From a virus, in IMG/VR virus record IMGVR_UViG_3300021517_000018, positions 1 to 26,391 of that record: a DNA stretch of 26,391 bases, one strand, 5' to 3'. Shown here piece by piece: positions 5,939-12,290 of this stretch (position 1 is the first letter of the stretch; the number at the start of each line of letters is the position of its first letter). Below the pieces are notes generated by a model. The model was not told the DNA's origin. It saw only the letters and a list, made by a program, of their open reading frames with translations, and made no database searches. The translations under genes and the position numbers were made by a program.

Positions 5939-7602
5939 CACTCTTCTCCCTTCGCGCGTGCTGCTGCATACATCTTTTCGAGGACGTTCTCCACGTCCGT
6001 CTTCGTGAAGCTCAGCGCTTTGTTCAGGTCGACCTTCGCGCTTTCACTCGTCCCTGCCAGCGCCATCTGCTCCTTGAGCTTGTGCTTCATCAGGTCCACG
6101 AAATACTGGTCGCCGGTTCCCTTCGCGACGATGAAGCGCACGGTGATGGTGCCCGTGTTCCCCATGCGTGCAGCGCGGGCGAGCCCCTGTCGAATCTCGT
6201 CGGGACCAAACGGCAGTGCTGCGAACGTGACGCACTTCGCCCACTGAAGGTTCGCGCCTTCCTTCAGCGAGCCCAGCGTGGCGATGACCATCGGCAGTCG
6301 CTTCGCGACGCTCTCGCGGTGAACGTACTCCGCCACCTTCGCGAGTCGCTTGTCCGCGTTGGCGACCTCGCTGTGGATGAGCAGCGGCTGGCACTCCTTC
6401 GAACGCACCGCCTCCACCAGCTCAGAGGCGTGCTTCTTCGTGAGCGTGAACACGAGGCTCGGGATGCCGGCACCAACCTCGTTGCGCAGCAGGTCGATGG
6501 TCGCCTCCATCTTCGCATCCGCGAGAGCCTCCGCGTACCGCATCAGCGCGACGCCTTTGACGAGGAAGCTGCGGAGCGCTGCGTGCCCCTTGCGGACCTC
6601 CACCCAGGTGGTCTGCATCTTCGTCTCAAACGGGCGCTCGTTGTTCGGGATGTCGTCCCACGTGCGGCGGTACGCGAAGAACTTCATTCGCTCGCGCAGC
6701 TCCGCCTCGTTCGAGAGCTTCCCCGGCACCAGATAACCGAGGTCGTTCTCGGAGGCGCTGGCGTACCTGCGGATGAAGCTCTTGTAGTTGCCGAACGCGC
6801 CCGGCTGAATGAGGTTCAGTACCGGGTGCAGCTTCGCGGCGTTGTTCACCAGCAGGTCGCCGGTCAGCGCGATGCGGCCCGCGGCGAAGGTCGCAGCGGC
6901 GTGAACGGACTCCGTGCGCTCGGTCTTGTACCCGCGGAGGTTGTGCGCCTCGTCGAAGACGAGCAGGTAGCTCAGCCCCTGCTCCTGCATGAAGTCCATC
7001 GCGCGCTCAGCGTCGTGGTAGTAGGCGACCACCCACGGTGCAACGCTGCCGGCGTACGGGTCGCCGTACGTGCGGTGCTTGTCGCCCGGTCGCATCTCCA
7101 GCACCGGAGCCGGCGCGCGCCCTATGTCGAAGCTCTCCGTCCAGCGGCGAATCTCGCTCGTCCACTGCGGTCGGAGGAACGCAGGGCAGAGCACGAGCTT
7201 CGCGTGCTTGTGCCACTGAAAGGTGCAGGCAGCAGCGACAGCCTGCACGGTTTTCCCCAGCCCCATGTCGTCGTGACAGAGCGCGCCGTCTTCAGCAACC
7301 CGAGCGAGCTTGAACGCGCCGACCTGCTGGAACGGAGCGAGCTGCGACTTCGGGAACAGCGGCTCCTTCATCGCGGTGTTCGGTGGCGTGTAGCCCTCTG
7401 CGCCGAAAACCTTCGCGACCGTCCAGAGCGCGTGGTCTTGACCTTCCACCTCGCCGGTCTCGTGGTCGACACGCGCGCCCGGGATGTTTCCCACGCGCCC
7501 CTTCTCGCCGGGCGTGAGCGCACGCTTCATCGGGCGGAGAACCCCGTCCACGTACTTGAACAGCGGCGGGAATGGGCCGAAGCCCTTCGTGGCGGGCTTC
7601 AT
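5938..7602 (-). CDS. SNF2-family DEAD/DEAH superfamily 2 helicase
   Basis: Encodes 554 residues. Helicase motifs in order: Q-type region before residue 100, motif I DDMGLGKT (111-118), motif Ia around VLCPAFLRPQW (137-147), motif II VFDEAH (215-220), motif III TGDLLVNN (247-254, where most relatives read TGTPxxN), motif IV region LVFTLTKKHASELV (383-396), motif V GSLKEGANLQWA (444-455) and motif VI QGLARAARMG (472-481). This matches phage SNF2-like proteins, which translocate on double-stranded DNA and are thought to help replication, recombination or displacement of bound proteins. It overlaps both neighbours by one base. Start ATG at 7602. Confidence 0.93.
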   Translation of the reverse strand: MKPATKGFGPFPPLFKYVDGVLRPMKRALTPGEKGRVGNIPGARVDHETGEVEGQDHALWTVAKVFGAEGYTPPNTAMKEPLFPKSQLAPFQQVGAFKLARVAEDGALCHDDMGLGKTVQAVAAACTFQWHKHAKLVLCPAFLRPQWTSEIRRWTESFDIGRAPAPVLEMRPGDKHRTYGDPYAGSVAPWVVAYYHDAERAMDFMQEQGLSYLLVFDEAHNLRGYKTERTESVHAAATFAAGRIALTGDLLVNNAAKLHPVLNLIQPGAFGNYKSFIRRYASASENDLGYLVPGKLSNEAELRERMKFFAYRRTWDDIPNNERPFETKMQTTWVEVRKGHAALRSFLVKGVALMRYAEALADAKMEATIDLLRNEVGAGIPSLVFTLTKKHASELVEAVRSKECQPLLIHSEVANADKRLAKVAEYVHRESVAKRLPMVIATLGSLKEGANLQWAKCVTFAALPFGPDEIRQGLARAARMGNTGTITVRFIVAKGTGDQYFVDLMKHKLKEQMALAGTSESAKVDLNKALSFTKTDVENVLEKMYAAARAKGEE

Positions 7603-7865
7603 CAGTCGAGCCCGGTGTTCGGTGGTGCAGTGCGGAACAGCTTCGCGATGCGCTCGAACGTTTTCGCCATCTGCTCGCGACAGCTCTGCGACTTCGGGAG
7701 CCAGAACGCCACGCCGCTTCGGTCGTCGTCGAGAGGCGGATGGCGCAGCTTGCTGGAGGAGTGCGGCATCAGCATCGCAGCGTGGTACTCGATGCCGGTG
7801 TTGGACTTCTTGACGACGTGCTGCACTTCGCTCGTCAGCTCTTGGCTGTAAATGTTGACTCTCAT
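7602..7865 (-). CDS. hypothetical protein
   Basis: Encodes 87 residues starting MRVNIYSQELTSEVQHVVKK. I chose ATG at 7865: AGGGAGAGAAG lies upstream and it overlaps the stop of the next-upstream gene by 4 bases; a longer reading to 8045 enters that gene. Mixed alpha/beta composition (GIEYHAAMLMPHSSSKLRHP, then DRSGVAFWLPKS, then a C-terminal helix). The pattern is similar to small phage proteins of unknown function found beside helicases, but I do not recognise a named family. The stop overlaps the ATG of the SNF2-type gene (TGATG). Confidence 0.78.
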   Translation of the reverse strand: MRVNIYSQELTSEVQHVVKKSNTGIEYHAAMLMPHSSSKLRHPPLDDDRSGVAFWLPKSQSCREQMAKTFERIAKLFRTAPPNTGLD

Positions 7866-8062
7866 TTCTTCTTCTCTCCCTGTTTGAACGGCAAGTACGG
7901 CTGTGCGACGTGAAACCTGTATCCGCTGCTCAGCTTGCCGGCACCGCACCAGCTCATGCTGCCGGTGTCCCAGCACATGCGGCGCTTGGTCGACTCCGGC
8001 ATCTGCTTCGGGACGGGAATCGTGCTGCCGCCGCAGAGCTGGCACGGCTTACTCTTCGGCAC
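7862..8062 (-). CDS. small Cys-rich (zinc-binding-like) protein
   Basis: Encodes 66 residues from GTG at 8062, which has GGAGG six bases upstream; the longer reading starting at 8104 would overlap more of its neighbour. CQLCGG near the N-terminus and later single cysteines (MCWDTG, WCGAG) make a possible zinc-binding site. The C-terminus is basic (PFKQGEKKK). It overlaps the upstream gene by 14 bases and the downstream gene by 4. Function unknown; perhaps a nucleic-acid- or protein-binding accessory factor. Confidence 0.72.
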   Translation of the reverse strand: MPKSKPCQLCGGSTIPVPKQMPESTKRRMCWDTGSMSWCGAGKLSSGYRFHVAQPYLPFKQGEKKK

Positions 8063-8282
8063 GCGTGACCTCCACCAGCTTCCCGTCGTGGTCGTACGTC
8101 CCAAGGAACTGCCTTCCGCGCCAGCACTCGATGCGGTAGTGCTGCACGCCGATGCCGGTGTCTGCGTGGTCGTCCTTGATGCACCGCACCCCAGCCAGCA
8201 GCTCCATGAACGCGCCGCAGATGTGCAGCTCGGATTCCTCGGGCTCGACTAGCACGATGTACTTGGCCTTGGATGCGCTCAC
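8049..8282 (-). CDS. hypothetical small protein
   Basis: Encodes 77 residues from GTG at 8282, overlapping the stop of the RepA-like gene (GTGA) with GGAGG about 6 bases upstream. Reads as a compact alpha/beta protein: KYIVLVEPEE, a helix ICGAFMELLAG, then HYRIECWRGRQFLGTYD and a charged end. Small proteins of this style are common in phage early operons; no function can be assigned. A longer frame to 8393 starts inside the ATPase gene and is less likely. Confidence 0.75.
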   Translation of the reverse strand: MSASKAKYIVLVEPEESELHICGAFMELLAGVRCIKDDHADTGIGVQHYRIECWRGRQFLGTYDHDGKLVEVTRAEE

Positions 8283-9043
8283 GGTTTCCTCCACGTCCAC
8301 TGCCGCGCCGGGAAGTCCTTGTACTCGGACGTGTAGTAAAGCCCCCCGGTCGGAGACTTGTTCACGAGATGTCCCGCGTCCATCATGCCCCACAGCGCCG
8401 ACGTGCCTCGGACACGGTTGAATGAAGCTCGGTCAGACGCTCGTCCACCACCAGACTCGCCGCCGCCCTTGTTCATGTGGTGGACCAGCAGGCAGCAGCT
8501 CCCCACCTCCAGAGCTGCGTCGCGCAGCGGGATGAACGGGCGAATCATTCGCGGGTCGTTCTCGTCCTGAGAGTGCGCGTTCACCAGTGGGTCGACCACC
8601 ATCAGGATGGGCTTCAGCGTGAGCATCAGCTCCACCGGGTCGCACCCGCGCTGTGGCTCGTCAACCTGCCAGTAGTGGGCGGTCTTCGCCATTACCACGT
8701 GCGTCTCACGCGGCTTCAGCGGTCGCTTGAGGATGCGTTTCTCGTACATCACGCGCAGTCGCCCGGCTGACTGCTCATACGCGATGTAGAAGACGGTCCG
8801 CCGCTCCTTCGCGACCACGGCTTTCTTGCCGTACCGGAAGTTCGGCACTGGGTGCCCGTCACCCAGTGCCGCAGCCATGCACATCGCGAGCGTGGTCTTC
8901 AGCGTCTTCGCTTCACCGGCCAGCAGCACCATGCCGGGCAGCAGCAGGCCGGGGAGAATCCACCGCGGCGGGTCAGGGTTCACTCGCGCCAGAGGCACGA
9001 GCTTGCTCTGCCACCGCTCCCACGCTTCGAAGTGCTCGCTCAC
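8279..9043 (-). CDS. RepA-like RecA-fold ATPase (AAA_25)
   Basis: Encodes 254 residues from GTG at 9043. The P-loop is GEAKTLKTT (43-51), with the usual Gly before Lys replaced by Leu. A Walker B strand ILMVVDPLVNAHSQ and the signature LLVHHMNKGGG with RVRGTSALWGMMD near the C-terminus match the RepA/AAA_25 group of hexameric RecA-fold helicases or loaders used in plasmid and phage replication. Its likely role is replicative helicase or loader, since no DnaB-like or primase gene is present here. It follows the gene at 9048 by 4 bases. Confidence 0.88.
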   Translation of the reverse strand: MSEHFEAWERWQSKLVPLARVNPDPPRWILPGLLLPGMVLLAGEAKTLKTTLAMCMAAALGDGHPVPNFRYGKKAVVAKERRTVFYIAYEQSAGRLRVMYEKRILKRPLKPRETHVVMAKTAHYWQVDEPQRGCDPVELMLTLKPILMVVDPLVNAHSQDENDPRMIRPFIPLRDAALEVGSCCLLVHHMNKGGGESGGGRASDRASFNRVRGTSALWGMMDAGHLVNKSPTGGLYYTSEYKDFPARQWTWRKP

Positions 9044-9047
9044 GCGG

Positions 9048-9443
9048 TCAGTCTTTCTTCGGGTTGCCGGTCTCGTCGAGCCCTTCGATGACGGGCTTGT
9101 CCGATTCCGCCTGCCGCAGAATGTCCTGCGCCGTGCGCCGCGCTTCCTCCGCGCTCACGCTGTCCGCTGCCACGTCGGGCGCGTAGCGGATGGTCGCCGC
9201 TTTCTTCTTCTCGGCGGGCGTCTTCGCCTGCGCGATGTGCAGCAGGCTCATCGTGATGGCGACCGCGAGCGCCTCTCCGTTGCGGTTGACGAACGCGACC
9301 TGCTCACCGGTCAGCCGGTCCTCCGGCAGCGTGCCCACCGTGCTGTCCTCGATGACCAGCATGGTGATGACGCCGTCCGACTTGCGGCTGAAAACCTTCG
9401 CCTTGGTCATCAGCCGAACCACTGTCTCTCGTACGTTGCTCAT
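9048..9443 (-). CDS. hypothetical protein
   Basis: Encodes 131 residues with AGGAGAAGC at 4-9 bases before ATG. The N-terminal half is beta/alpha mixed (VITMLVIEDSTVGTLPEDRL, EALAVAITMSLLHIAQ), the C-terminal part is helical and charged (EEARRTAQDILRQAESDKP). It resembles small phage accessory proteins with an alpha/beta fold but has no diagnostic motif. Its stop is 4 bases before the GTG of the RepA-like ATPase, implying joint expression. Confidence 0.75.
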   Translation of the reverse strand: MSNVRETVVRLMTKAKVFSRKSDGVITMLVIEDSTVGTLPEDRLTGEQVAFVNRNGEALAVAITMSLLHIAQAKTPAEKKKAATIRYAPDVAADSVSAEEARRTAQDILRQAESDKPVIEGLDETGNPKKD

Positions 9444-9467
9444 GTGCTTCTCCTGTTCCTGCGTGGG

Positions 9468-9692
9468 TTACAGCTCGATGTTCTCCAGCGCAGTGACGAG
9501 CGCATCGCGCTCCTCGTCCTCCTGCTGGTTCAGCGCTTCGAGAGCGTCATCGTCGACGAACTGGTAGTAGAGCTGCCGGAGCGTCATCCGATATCCGGCG
9601 TTCTGGTACTCCGCGACTACTCCGTTCGCGCGAGCGATGATTTCCAACGTCTCAGGCTTGAAGTTGATGTCTTGGAACTTCTGTCGTGCCAC
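9468..9692 (-). CDS. short Spo11/TopoVI-A-like N-terminal module
   Basis: Encodes 74 residues from GTG at 9692, with AAGGAG 8 bases upstream. The segment IIARANGVVAEYQNAGYRMTLRQLYYQFV (residues about 18-46, described here in pieces: I-I-A-R-A, then MTLRQLYYQFV) matches the opening of phage and bacterial proteins related to the Spo11/Topoisomerase VI A subunit, which normally continue for 200 or more residues into a TOPRIM domain. Here the reading frame ends after a Glu/Asp-rich tail at residue 74, and no continuation is seen in other frames. It may be a regulatory fragment, a degraded copy or a small helix-turn-helix protein. Confidence 0.68.
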   Translation of the reverse strand: MARQKFQDINFKPETLEIIARANGVVAEYQNAGYRMTLRQLYYQFVDDDALEALNQQEDEERDALVTALENIEL

Positions 9693-9716
9693 GGCGCAGA
9701 CTCCTTGTTGGGGCTG

Positions 9717-9806
9717 TCAGCTCAACAGCCAATGAAGGGTGGCGATGATGACCACCCAGATTGCGACGGTTAACAGCGCATCTACCACGTGTTCTCGGAA
9801 GGTCAC
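9717..9806 (-). CDS. 29-residue single-span membrane peptide
   Basis: A small gene not obvious at usual length cut-offs. GTG at 9806 overlaps the TGA of the upstream gene (GTGA), and it ends TGA at 9717, 24 bases before the next start. It begins MTFREHVVDALL, then a continuous hydrophobic stretch with VAIWVVIIATL, ending HWLLS: one transmembrane helix with a short charged N-terminus. It has little ribosome-site signal of its own, so translation would depend on coupling. It could be a membrane-acting peptide or a helper of lysis or exclusion. The evidence is the overlap, hydrophobicity and the absence of anything else to fill the 110-base gap. Confidence 0.5.
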   Translation of the reverse strand: MTFREHVVDALLTVAIWVVIIATLHWLLS

Positions 9807-10006
9807 GACACGAACCGCTTCAGCGTCGCGCGCAGCATCGTGCGCGTGCGGCTGTACTTGCGGAGGTGATTCGGGCTCCGCTTGTAGTGGGCGCGGACGA
9901 ACACCGGCTGGGCGGCGGAGGTCGGGAGCTTCAAGCGAACGCAGTCGCAGCTATAGGCGTGACCGTTGAACCCCAGCCCGAAGGGAGCGCGCTTCTTGGT
10001 CGTCAT
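9803..10006 (-). CDS. small basic protein
   Basis: Encodes 67 residues with GAGGAGACGCCACC before ATG. The protein is strongly basic, with a single C-x-C (YSCDCVRLKLP) and an Arg/Lys-rich helix at the C-terminus (HYKRSPNHLRKYSRTRTMLR). Such composition suggests nucleic-acid or ribosome contact. No family recognised. It lies 12 bases after the stop of the larger upstream gene and overlaps the 29-residue membrane peptide. Confidence 0.68.
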   Translation of the reverse strand: MTTKKRAPFGLGFNGHAYSCDCVRLKLPTSAAQPVFVRAHYKRSPNHLRKYSRTRTMLRATLKRFVS

Positions 10007-10018
10007 GGTGGCGTCTCC

Positions 10019-10657
10019 TCAGACCTTCTCGATGCTGAGGCTCTCGGACTTCTGGAGCCGCGCCTCGTCGATGACCTTGGCCGGGTCCGCCTTGGGCATC
10101 TTCTCCTTGATGATGGCGATGGTCATCTGCTCGTTGTACTCGTACGTGGTGACCGGGTTGCAGAGCTTGAGCCAGTCGACGCCGAGCTTCTCCGCGAGCT
10201 GCTTCACGTCCGCCATGCCGGGCGCGTTGCCCATCTTGTGGCGCTGCACTTCGCGCTCCGCCTTGTACGTCTCGCCGCCGTAGTCGAGCACCAGCTCCGT
10301 TAGCGGCTCCTTCACGCGCTGCCCGTCGCGCTCGACCTCGTGCTCGCGCATGTGCTCCTTCAGCGCGGTGTTCACCATCTTGCGCATGTCGTCGATGGGC
10401 TTCTTCCACAGCTTGTCGATGATGTAGTAGCCGGCCTGCATCATCGGGAGCGTGACGTGCTCGCCGCTCAGCAGCGAAGCGAAGTTCTCCATCGCCTTGA
10501 TGACCGCGTCGCTCGCGGCCTGCATCTGCTGCGCGCGAGTGAGCTTCCGCTCGGGCTCCTGCTTCGTGAGCGCCGAGCCGACGTAGTTGGTCGGCTTCTG
10601 ACCTGCGGCGCGGGCGGTGACAGTCTTGGACGGCTTCTCGTTCTTGGGGTTGCTCAT
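10019..10657 (-). CDS. hypothetical protein, first gene of a leftward unit
   Basis: Encodes 212 residues, ATG with AGGAGACC upstream. The N-terminus (about 45 residues) is Lys/Thr-rich and probably disordered; the rest is helical (AMENFASLLSGEHVTLPMM, KKPIDDMRKMVNTALKEHM) with a beta segment (PLTELVLDYGGETYKAEREV). No catalytic motif seen. One of the four operator-like palindromes lies 25 bases upstream of the start, suggesting this gene begins a regulated segment. It is followed closely by four small genes and then the RepA-like ATPase. Confidence 0.78.
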   Translation of the reverse strand: MSNPKNEKPSKTVTARAAGQKPTNYVGSALTKQEPERKLTRAQQMQAASDAVIKAMENFASLLSGEHVTLPMMQAGYYIIDKLWKKPIDDMRKMVNTALKEHMREHEVERDGQRVKEPLTELVLDYGGETYKAEREVQRHKMGNAPGMADVKQLAEKLGVDWLKLCNPVTTYEYNEQMTIAIIKEKMPKADPAKVIDEARLQKSESLSIEKV

Positions 10658-10682
10658 CTGCTGGTCTCCTGACCACGTTTGC

Positions 10683-10703
10683 CGGTTGGCACCATGCCCA
10701 CCG
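10683..10703. promoter_or_regulatory. operator-like palindrome, copy 1
   Basis: Imperfect 21-bp palindrome (plus strand arms CGGTTGGCA and TGCCCACCG around a short centre) 25 bases upstream of the start of the leftward gene at 10657. It aligns base for base with three further copies at 13086, 13736 and 15098. Symmetry of the arms, and conservation in non-coding DNA, suggests a protein-binding operator or a conserved 5' leader hairpin. Confidence 0.6.
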
Positions 10704-10817
10704 GGTGCTGCTGAAAGATGCGCCCGGGTTCACGCCTTACCGGGCATGGCGCTAGTACGGGGTTCGAGCCTGCTTTCGCAGCTACCGGTCATTGCCGGCC
10801 ACCCGCCTTGTAGACCT
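10704..10817 (-). other. hairpin-rich gap between leftward genes
   Basis: Between the HNH gene and the gene at 10657 the minus strand can form several short stems: CCGG with loop CAATGA and CCGG, CTGC-GAAA-GCAG (a GNRA loop), and CCCGG...CCGGG. There is also a 43-codon open frame ending in a TGA that overlaps the next ATG, but it has no usable start codon. It is too GC-rich to be confident. It could be a structured leader or a decayed gene. Confidence 0.35.
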
Positions 10818-11204
10818 TCAATCCTCTGCGGCGCTCACGCGCCCTTCCTTCCGCCTCGCCACGCCGTCCATCCGATTGCACGGACGGCACGCAGGGCGGA
10901 GCTTCACTCCCCGCTTGTACTCCTCCACGTAGCGGTCGACGCGGGCGTCATACCGGAACTGCTTCGCGCGCCAGCGCTTGCCGCGTTCGTGGTCGACCTC
11001 CAGCTCAGAAAGGCGGTGCGTCTTCCCGCAGATTGCGCAGTGCGGCTTCGCCGTCTTCGACTTCTTCGCCTTGAACCGGTCGAGACAGAGCTGCCGAATC
11101 AGCTCCCGGTGCAGCTTCTTCGCGCGGCGCATCCGGCGCTGCCGGTACTCCCTGCGCTGCTCCGGCGTCGTTCGCTCGCTGTACGGTTTCTGCTCTCGCG
11201 TCAT
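10818..11204 (-). CDS. HNH endonuclease-like protein
   Basis: Encodes 128 residues from ATG at 11204 (a GTG 12 bases earlier is an alternative; neither has a strong ribosome site). A basic N-terminal helix (residues 10-50) precedes an HNH fold: C56-x2-C59 (CAICG), E-V-D71-H72 (the catalytic His region), and LRPACRPCN (C106-x2-C109, N110). Zinc-binding CxxC pairs flank the core as in many phage HNH proteins. It could be a homing nuclease, a packaging-associated nuclease or a defence nuclease; it is far from the terminase genes, so the packaging role is less likely. Confidence 0.85.
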   Translation of the reverse strand: MTREQKPYSERTTPEQRREYRQRRMRRAKKLHRELIRQLCLDRFKAKKSKTAKPHCAICGKTHRLSELEVDHERGKRWRAKQFRYDARVDRYVEEYKRGVKLRPACRPCNRMDGVARRKEGRVSAAED

Positions 11205-11221
11205 CGGTGTGCTCACTCTGC

Positions 11222-11244
11222 CTGTTCGTCCACCACCCGTCAAG
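11222..11244. repeat. duplicated 23-base element, copy A
   Basis: On the minus strand this reads TTGAC then GGGTGGTGGACGAACAG. A nearly identical copy (one base inserted and one substituted) lies at 13125-13148. Here the TTGA includes the stop codon of the lipoprotein gene, and the element fills the gap upstream of the HNH start. It may be a promoter-like or translational element, or the trace of a duplication. Confidence 0.5.
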
Positions 11245-11422
11245 GGGCGAATCGCCACCCGTCGTCATCGCAGCACCCGAAGTCGATGCACGCGTTGTCG
11301 GAGCTGCGACGTTCACAGCAGCGCGGGTACTCGCACGCCCAGCTCAGCGTGCCCGCGTCGAGTGCGGCGGAGCTGTTCGCCCCGCCACACGCCACCACCA
11401 GCATCAGGACGAGCGCGCGCAT
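11240..11422 (-). CDS. small Cys-rich lipoprotein
   Basis: Encodes 60 residues. ATG at 11422 (TGATG with the previous stop, GGAG 8 bases upstream). The N-terminus MRALVLMLVVAC is a short signal peptide with lipobox V-V-A-C, so C12 would be acylated and the protein anchored in a membrane. The mature part has seven further cysteines (C31, C35, C36, C44, C50, C51 among them) and many Asp/Arg residues, suggesting disulphide bonds in the periplasm or at the surface. Unlike the Rz1 lysis lipoproteins it is not Pro-rich. Superinfection exclusion or host-surface function is possible; unknown. Confidence 0.72.
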   Translation of the reverse strand: MRALVLMLVVACGGANSSAALDAGTLSWACEYPRCCERRSSDNACIDFGCCDDDGWRFAP

Positions 11423-11982
11423 CACTTCAGCTCCTGCACGCCGTCGAAGTTGATGTTCACCACGCCGTGTTCGGTCATCTCCACGAGCGTACGGAGCTTG
11501 ACCTTTGTCTGCACGAACAGCTCGACTTCCTCGCCCATGAAGCGCTCAATCCAGAGGCGCAGCACGACCTGCCCTTCACCGTCTCGCAGCTCCACGGAAC
11601 GCGGCAGCTCCTTGAGGTTCAGCGCACGCAGCTCTGCGCTCAGCCCCTCGATACGTGCGGCGTGGTCACGCTGCGCTGCGGCACAGCGCTCAGCCGCTGC
11701 GGCGTCAGCCTTGGCGCGAGCGCGCGCCTTTTTTGCGTAGCGCTGCACCAGCTCCTGCACTCCCTCCTCTGCGGTCTTGCCGTTGTAGTTGAACCAGACG
11801 TGCTCACCGTACCCGTAAGCGCGCTTCTCCCACTTCAGGTCTAGCTCAGTGCGCCACTGGAATTCACCGTAAACGCGACGACCCTGCTGGACGATTCGGT
11901 ATCGCTGGGGAATCGTGACGTTCATCGTGCGGCACGTCGCCTCGAACATCTCTCGCAGGTTCGGAATCTTCGGGGTGCTCAT
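11422..11982 (-). CDS. hypothetical coiled-coil protein
   Basis: Encodes 186 residues, ATG with AAGGAGAAGCC upstream, overlapping the preceding TAA by one base. An N-terminal alpha/beta part (RYRIVQQGRRVYGEFQWRTE, GEHVWFNYNGKTAEEG) is followed by an Ala/Lys/Arg-rich helix about residues 75-120 that may form a coiled coil, and a beta-rich C-terminal part (EGQVVLRLWIERFMGEE, VVNINFDGVQEL). No enzymatic motif. Next downstream is the lipoprotein gene. Confidence 0.75.
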   Translation of the reverse strand: MSTPKIPNLREMFEATCRTMNVTIPQRYRIVQQGRRVYGEFQWRTELDLKWEKRAYGYGEHVWFNYNGKTAEEGVQELVQRYAKKARARAKADAAAAERCAAAQRDHAARIEGLSAELRALNLKELPRSVELRDGEGQVVLRLWIERFMGEEVELFVQTKVKLRTLVEMTEHGVVNINFDGVQELK

Positions 11983-12287
11983 TAGGGCTTCTCCTTCCTC
12001 GGGTGTTCTCCACGGCTGATGCTCAGCAGCGCATCAACCCAGCTCGTGTCACCGGGCATGGTCTGCCACACCCGGGACACCTCCTCGTCTTCTTCGCGCG
12101 ACACGACGCCCACGAAGTCGCCAGCGCTGGAGCGGTTCTCCCAGATTTTGCGAGCACGCTGCGGCGTCAGCCACGTCGGCTCGAATTTCTTCTCGCCCCT
12201 CGCGTTGCAGCACAGCTCATCATGCTTTCCGGTGCGGTCGAACGAGTCGCACGCCTTGCCTAGCCAGTTGTTGCAGTTGCGGCGCAT
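11982..12287 (-). CDS. hypothetical protein with conserved MPGDTSWVDAL-type motif
   Basis: Encodes 101 residues, starting MRRNCNNWLGKACDSFDR. The C-terminal half (RARKIWENRSS, SREEDEEVSRVWQTMPG, DTSWVDALLSISRG) follows a pattern (V-W-x-T-M-P-G-D-x-S-x-x-D-A-L) that I recall from small phage and plasmid proteins of unknown role. Cysteines C5, C13, C26 and C27 could bind metal. GGAGGAGAGC lies upstream of the ATG. Confidence 0.75.
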   Translation of the reverse strand: MRRNCNNWLGKACDSFDRTGKHDELCCNARGEKKFEPTWLTPQRARKIWENRSSAGDFVGVVSREEDEEVSRVWQTMPGDTSWVDALLSISRGEHPRKEKP

Positions 12288-12290
12288 GGC

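Noticed and set aside
5845-7851. 668-codon open frame on the plus strand opposite the helicase
   Set aside because: Helicase motifs on the minus strand are unambiguous; the other frame is Arg/Leu/His-rich shadow.
8432-8455. Another GGTGGTGGACGA core in the RepA-like gene
   Set aside because: It encodes the Gly-rich signature of the ATPase, so it is explained by protein coding.
10741-10800. tRNA-like GGTTCGAGCC sequence
   Set aside because: T-arm-like bases do not pair into a 5-bp stem and no acceptor, D or anticodon arms are found.
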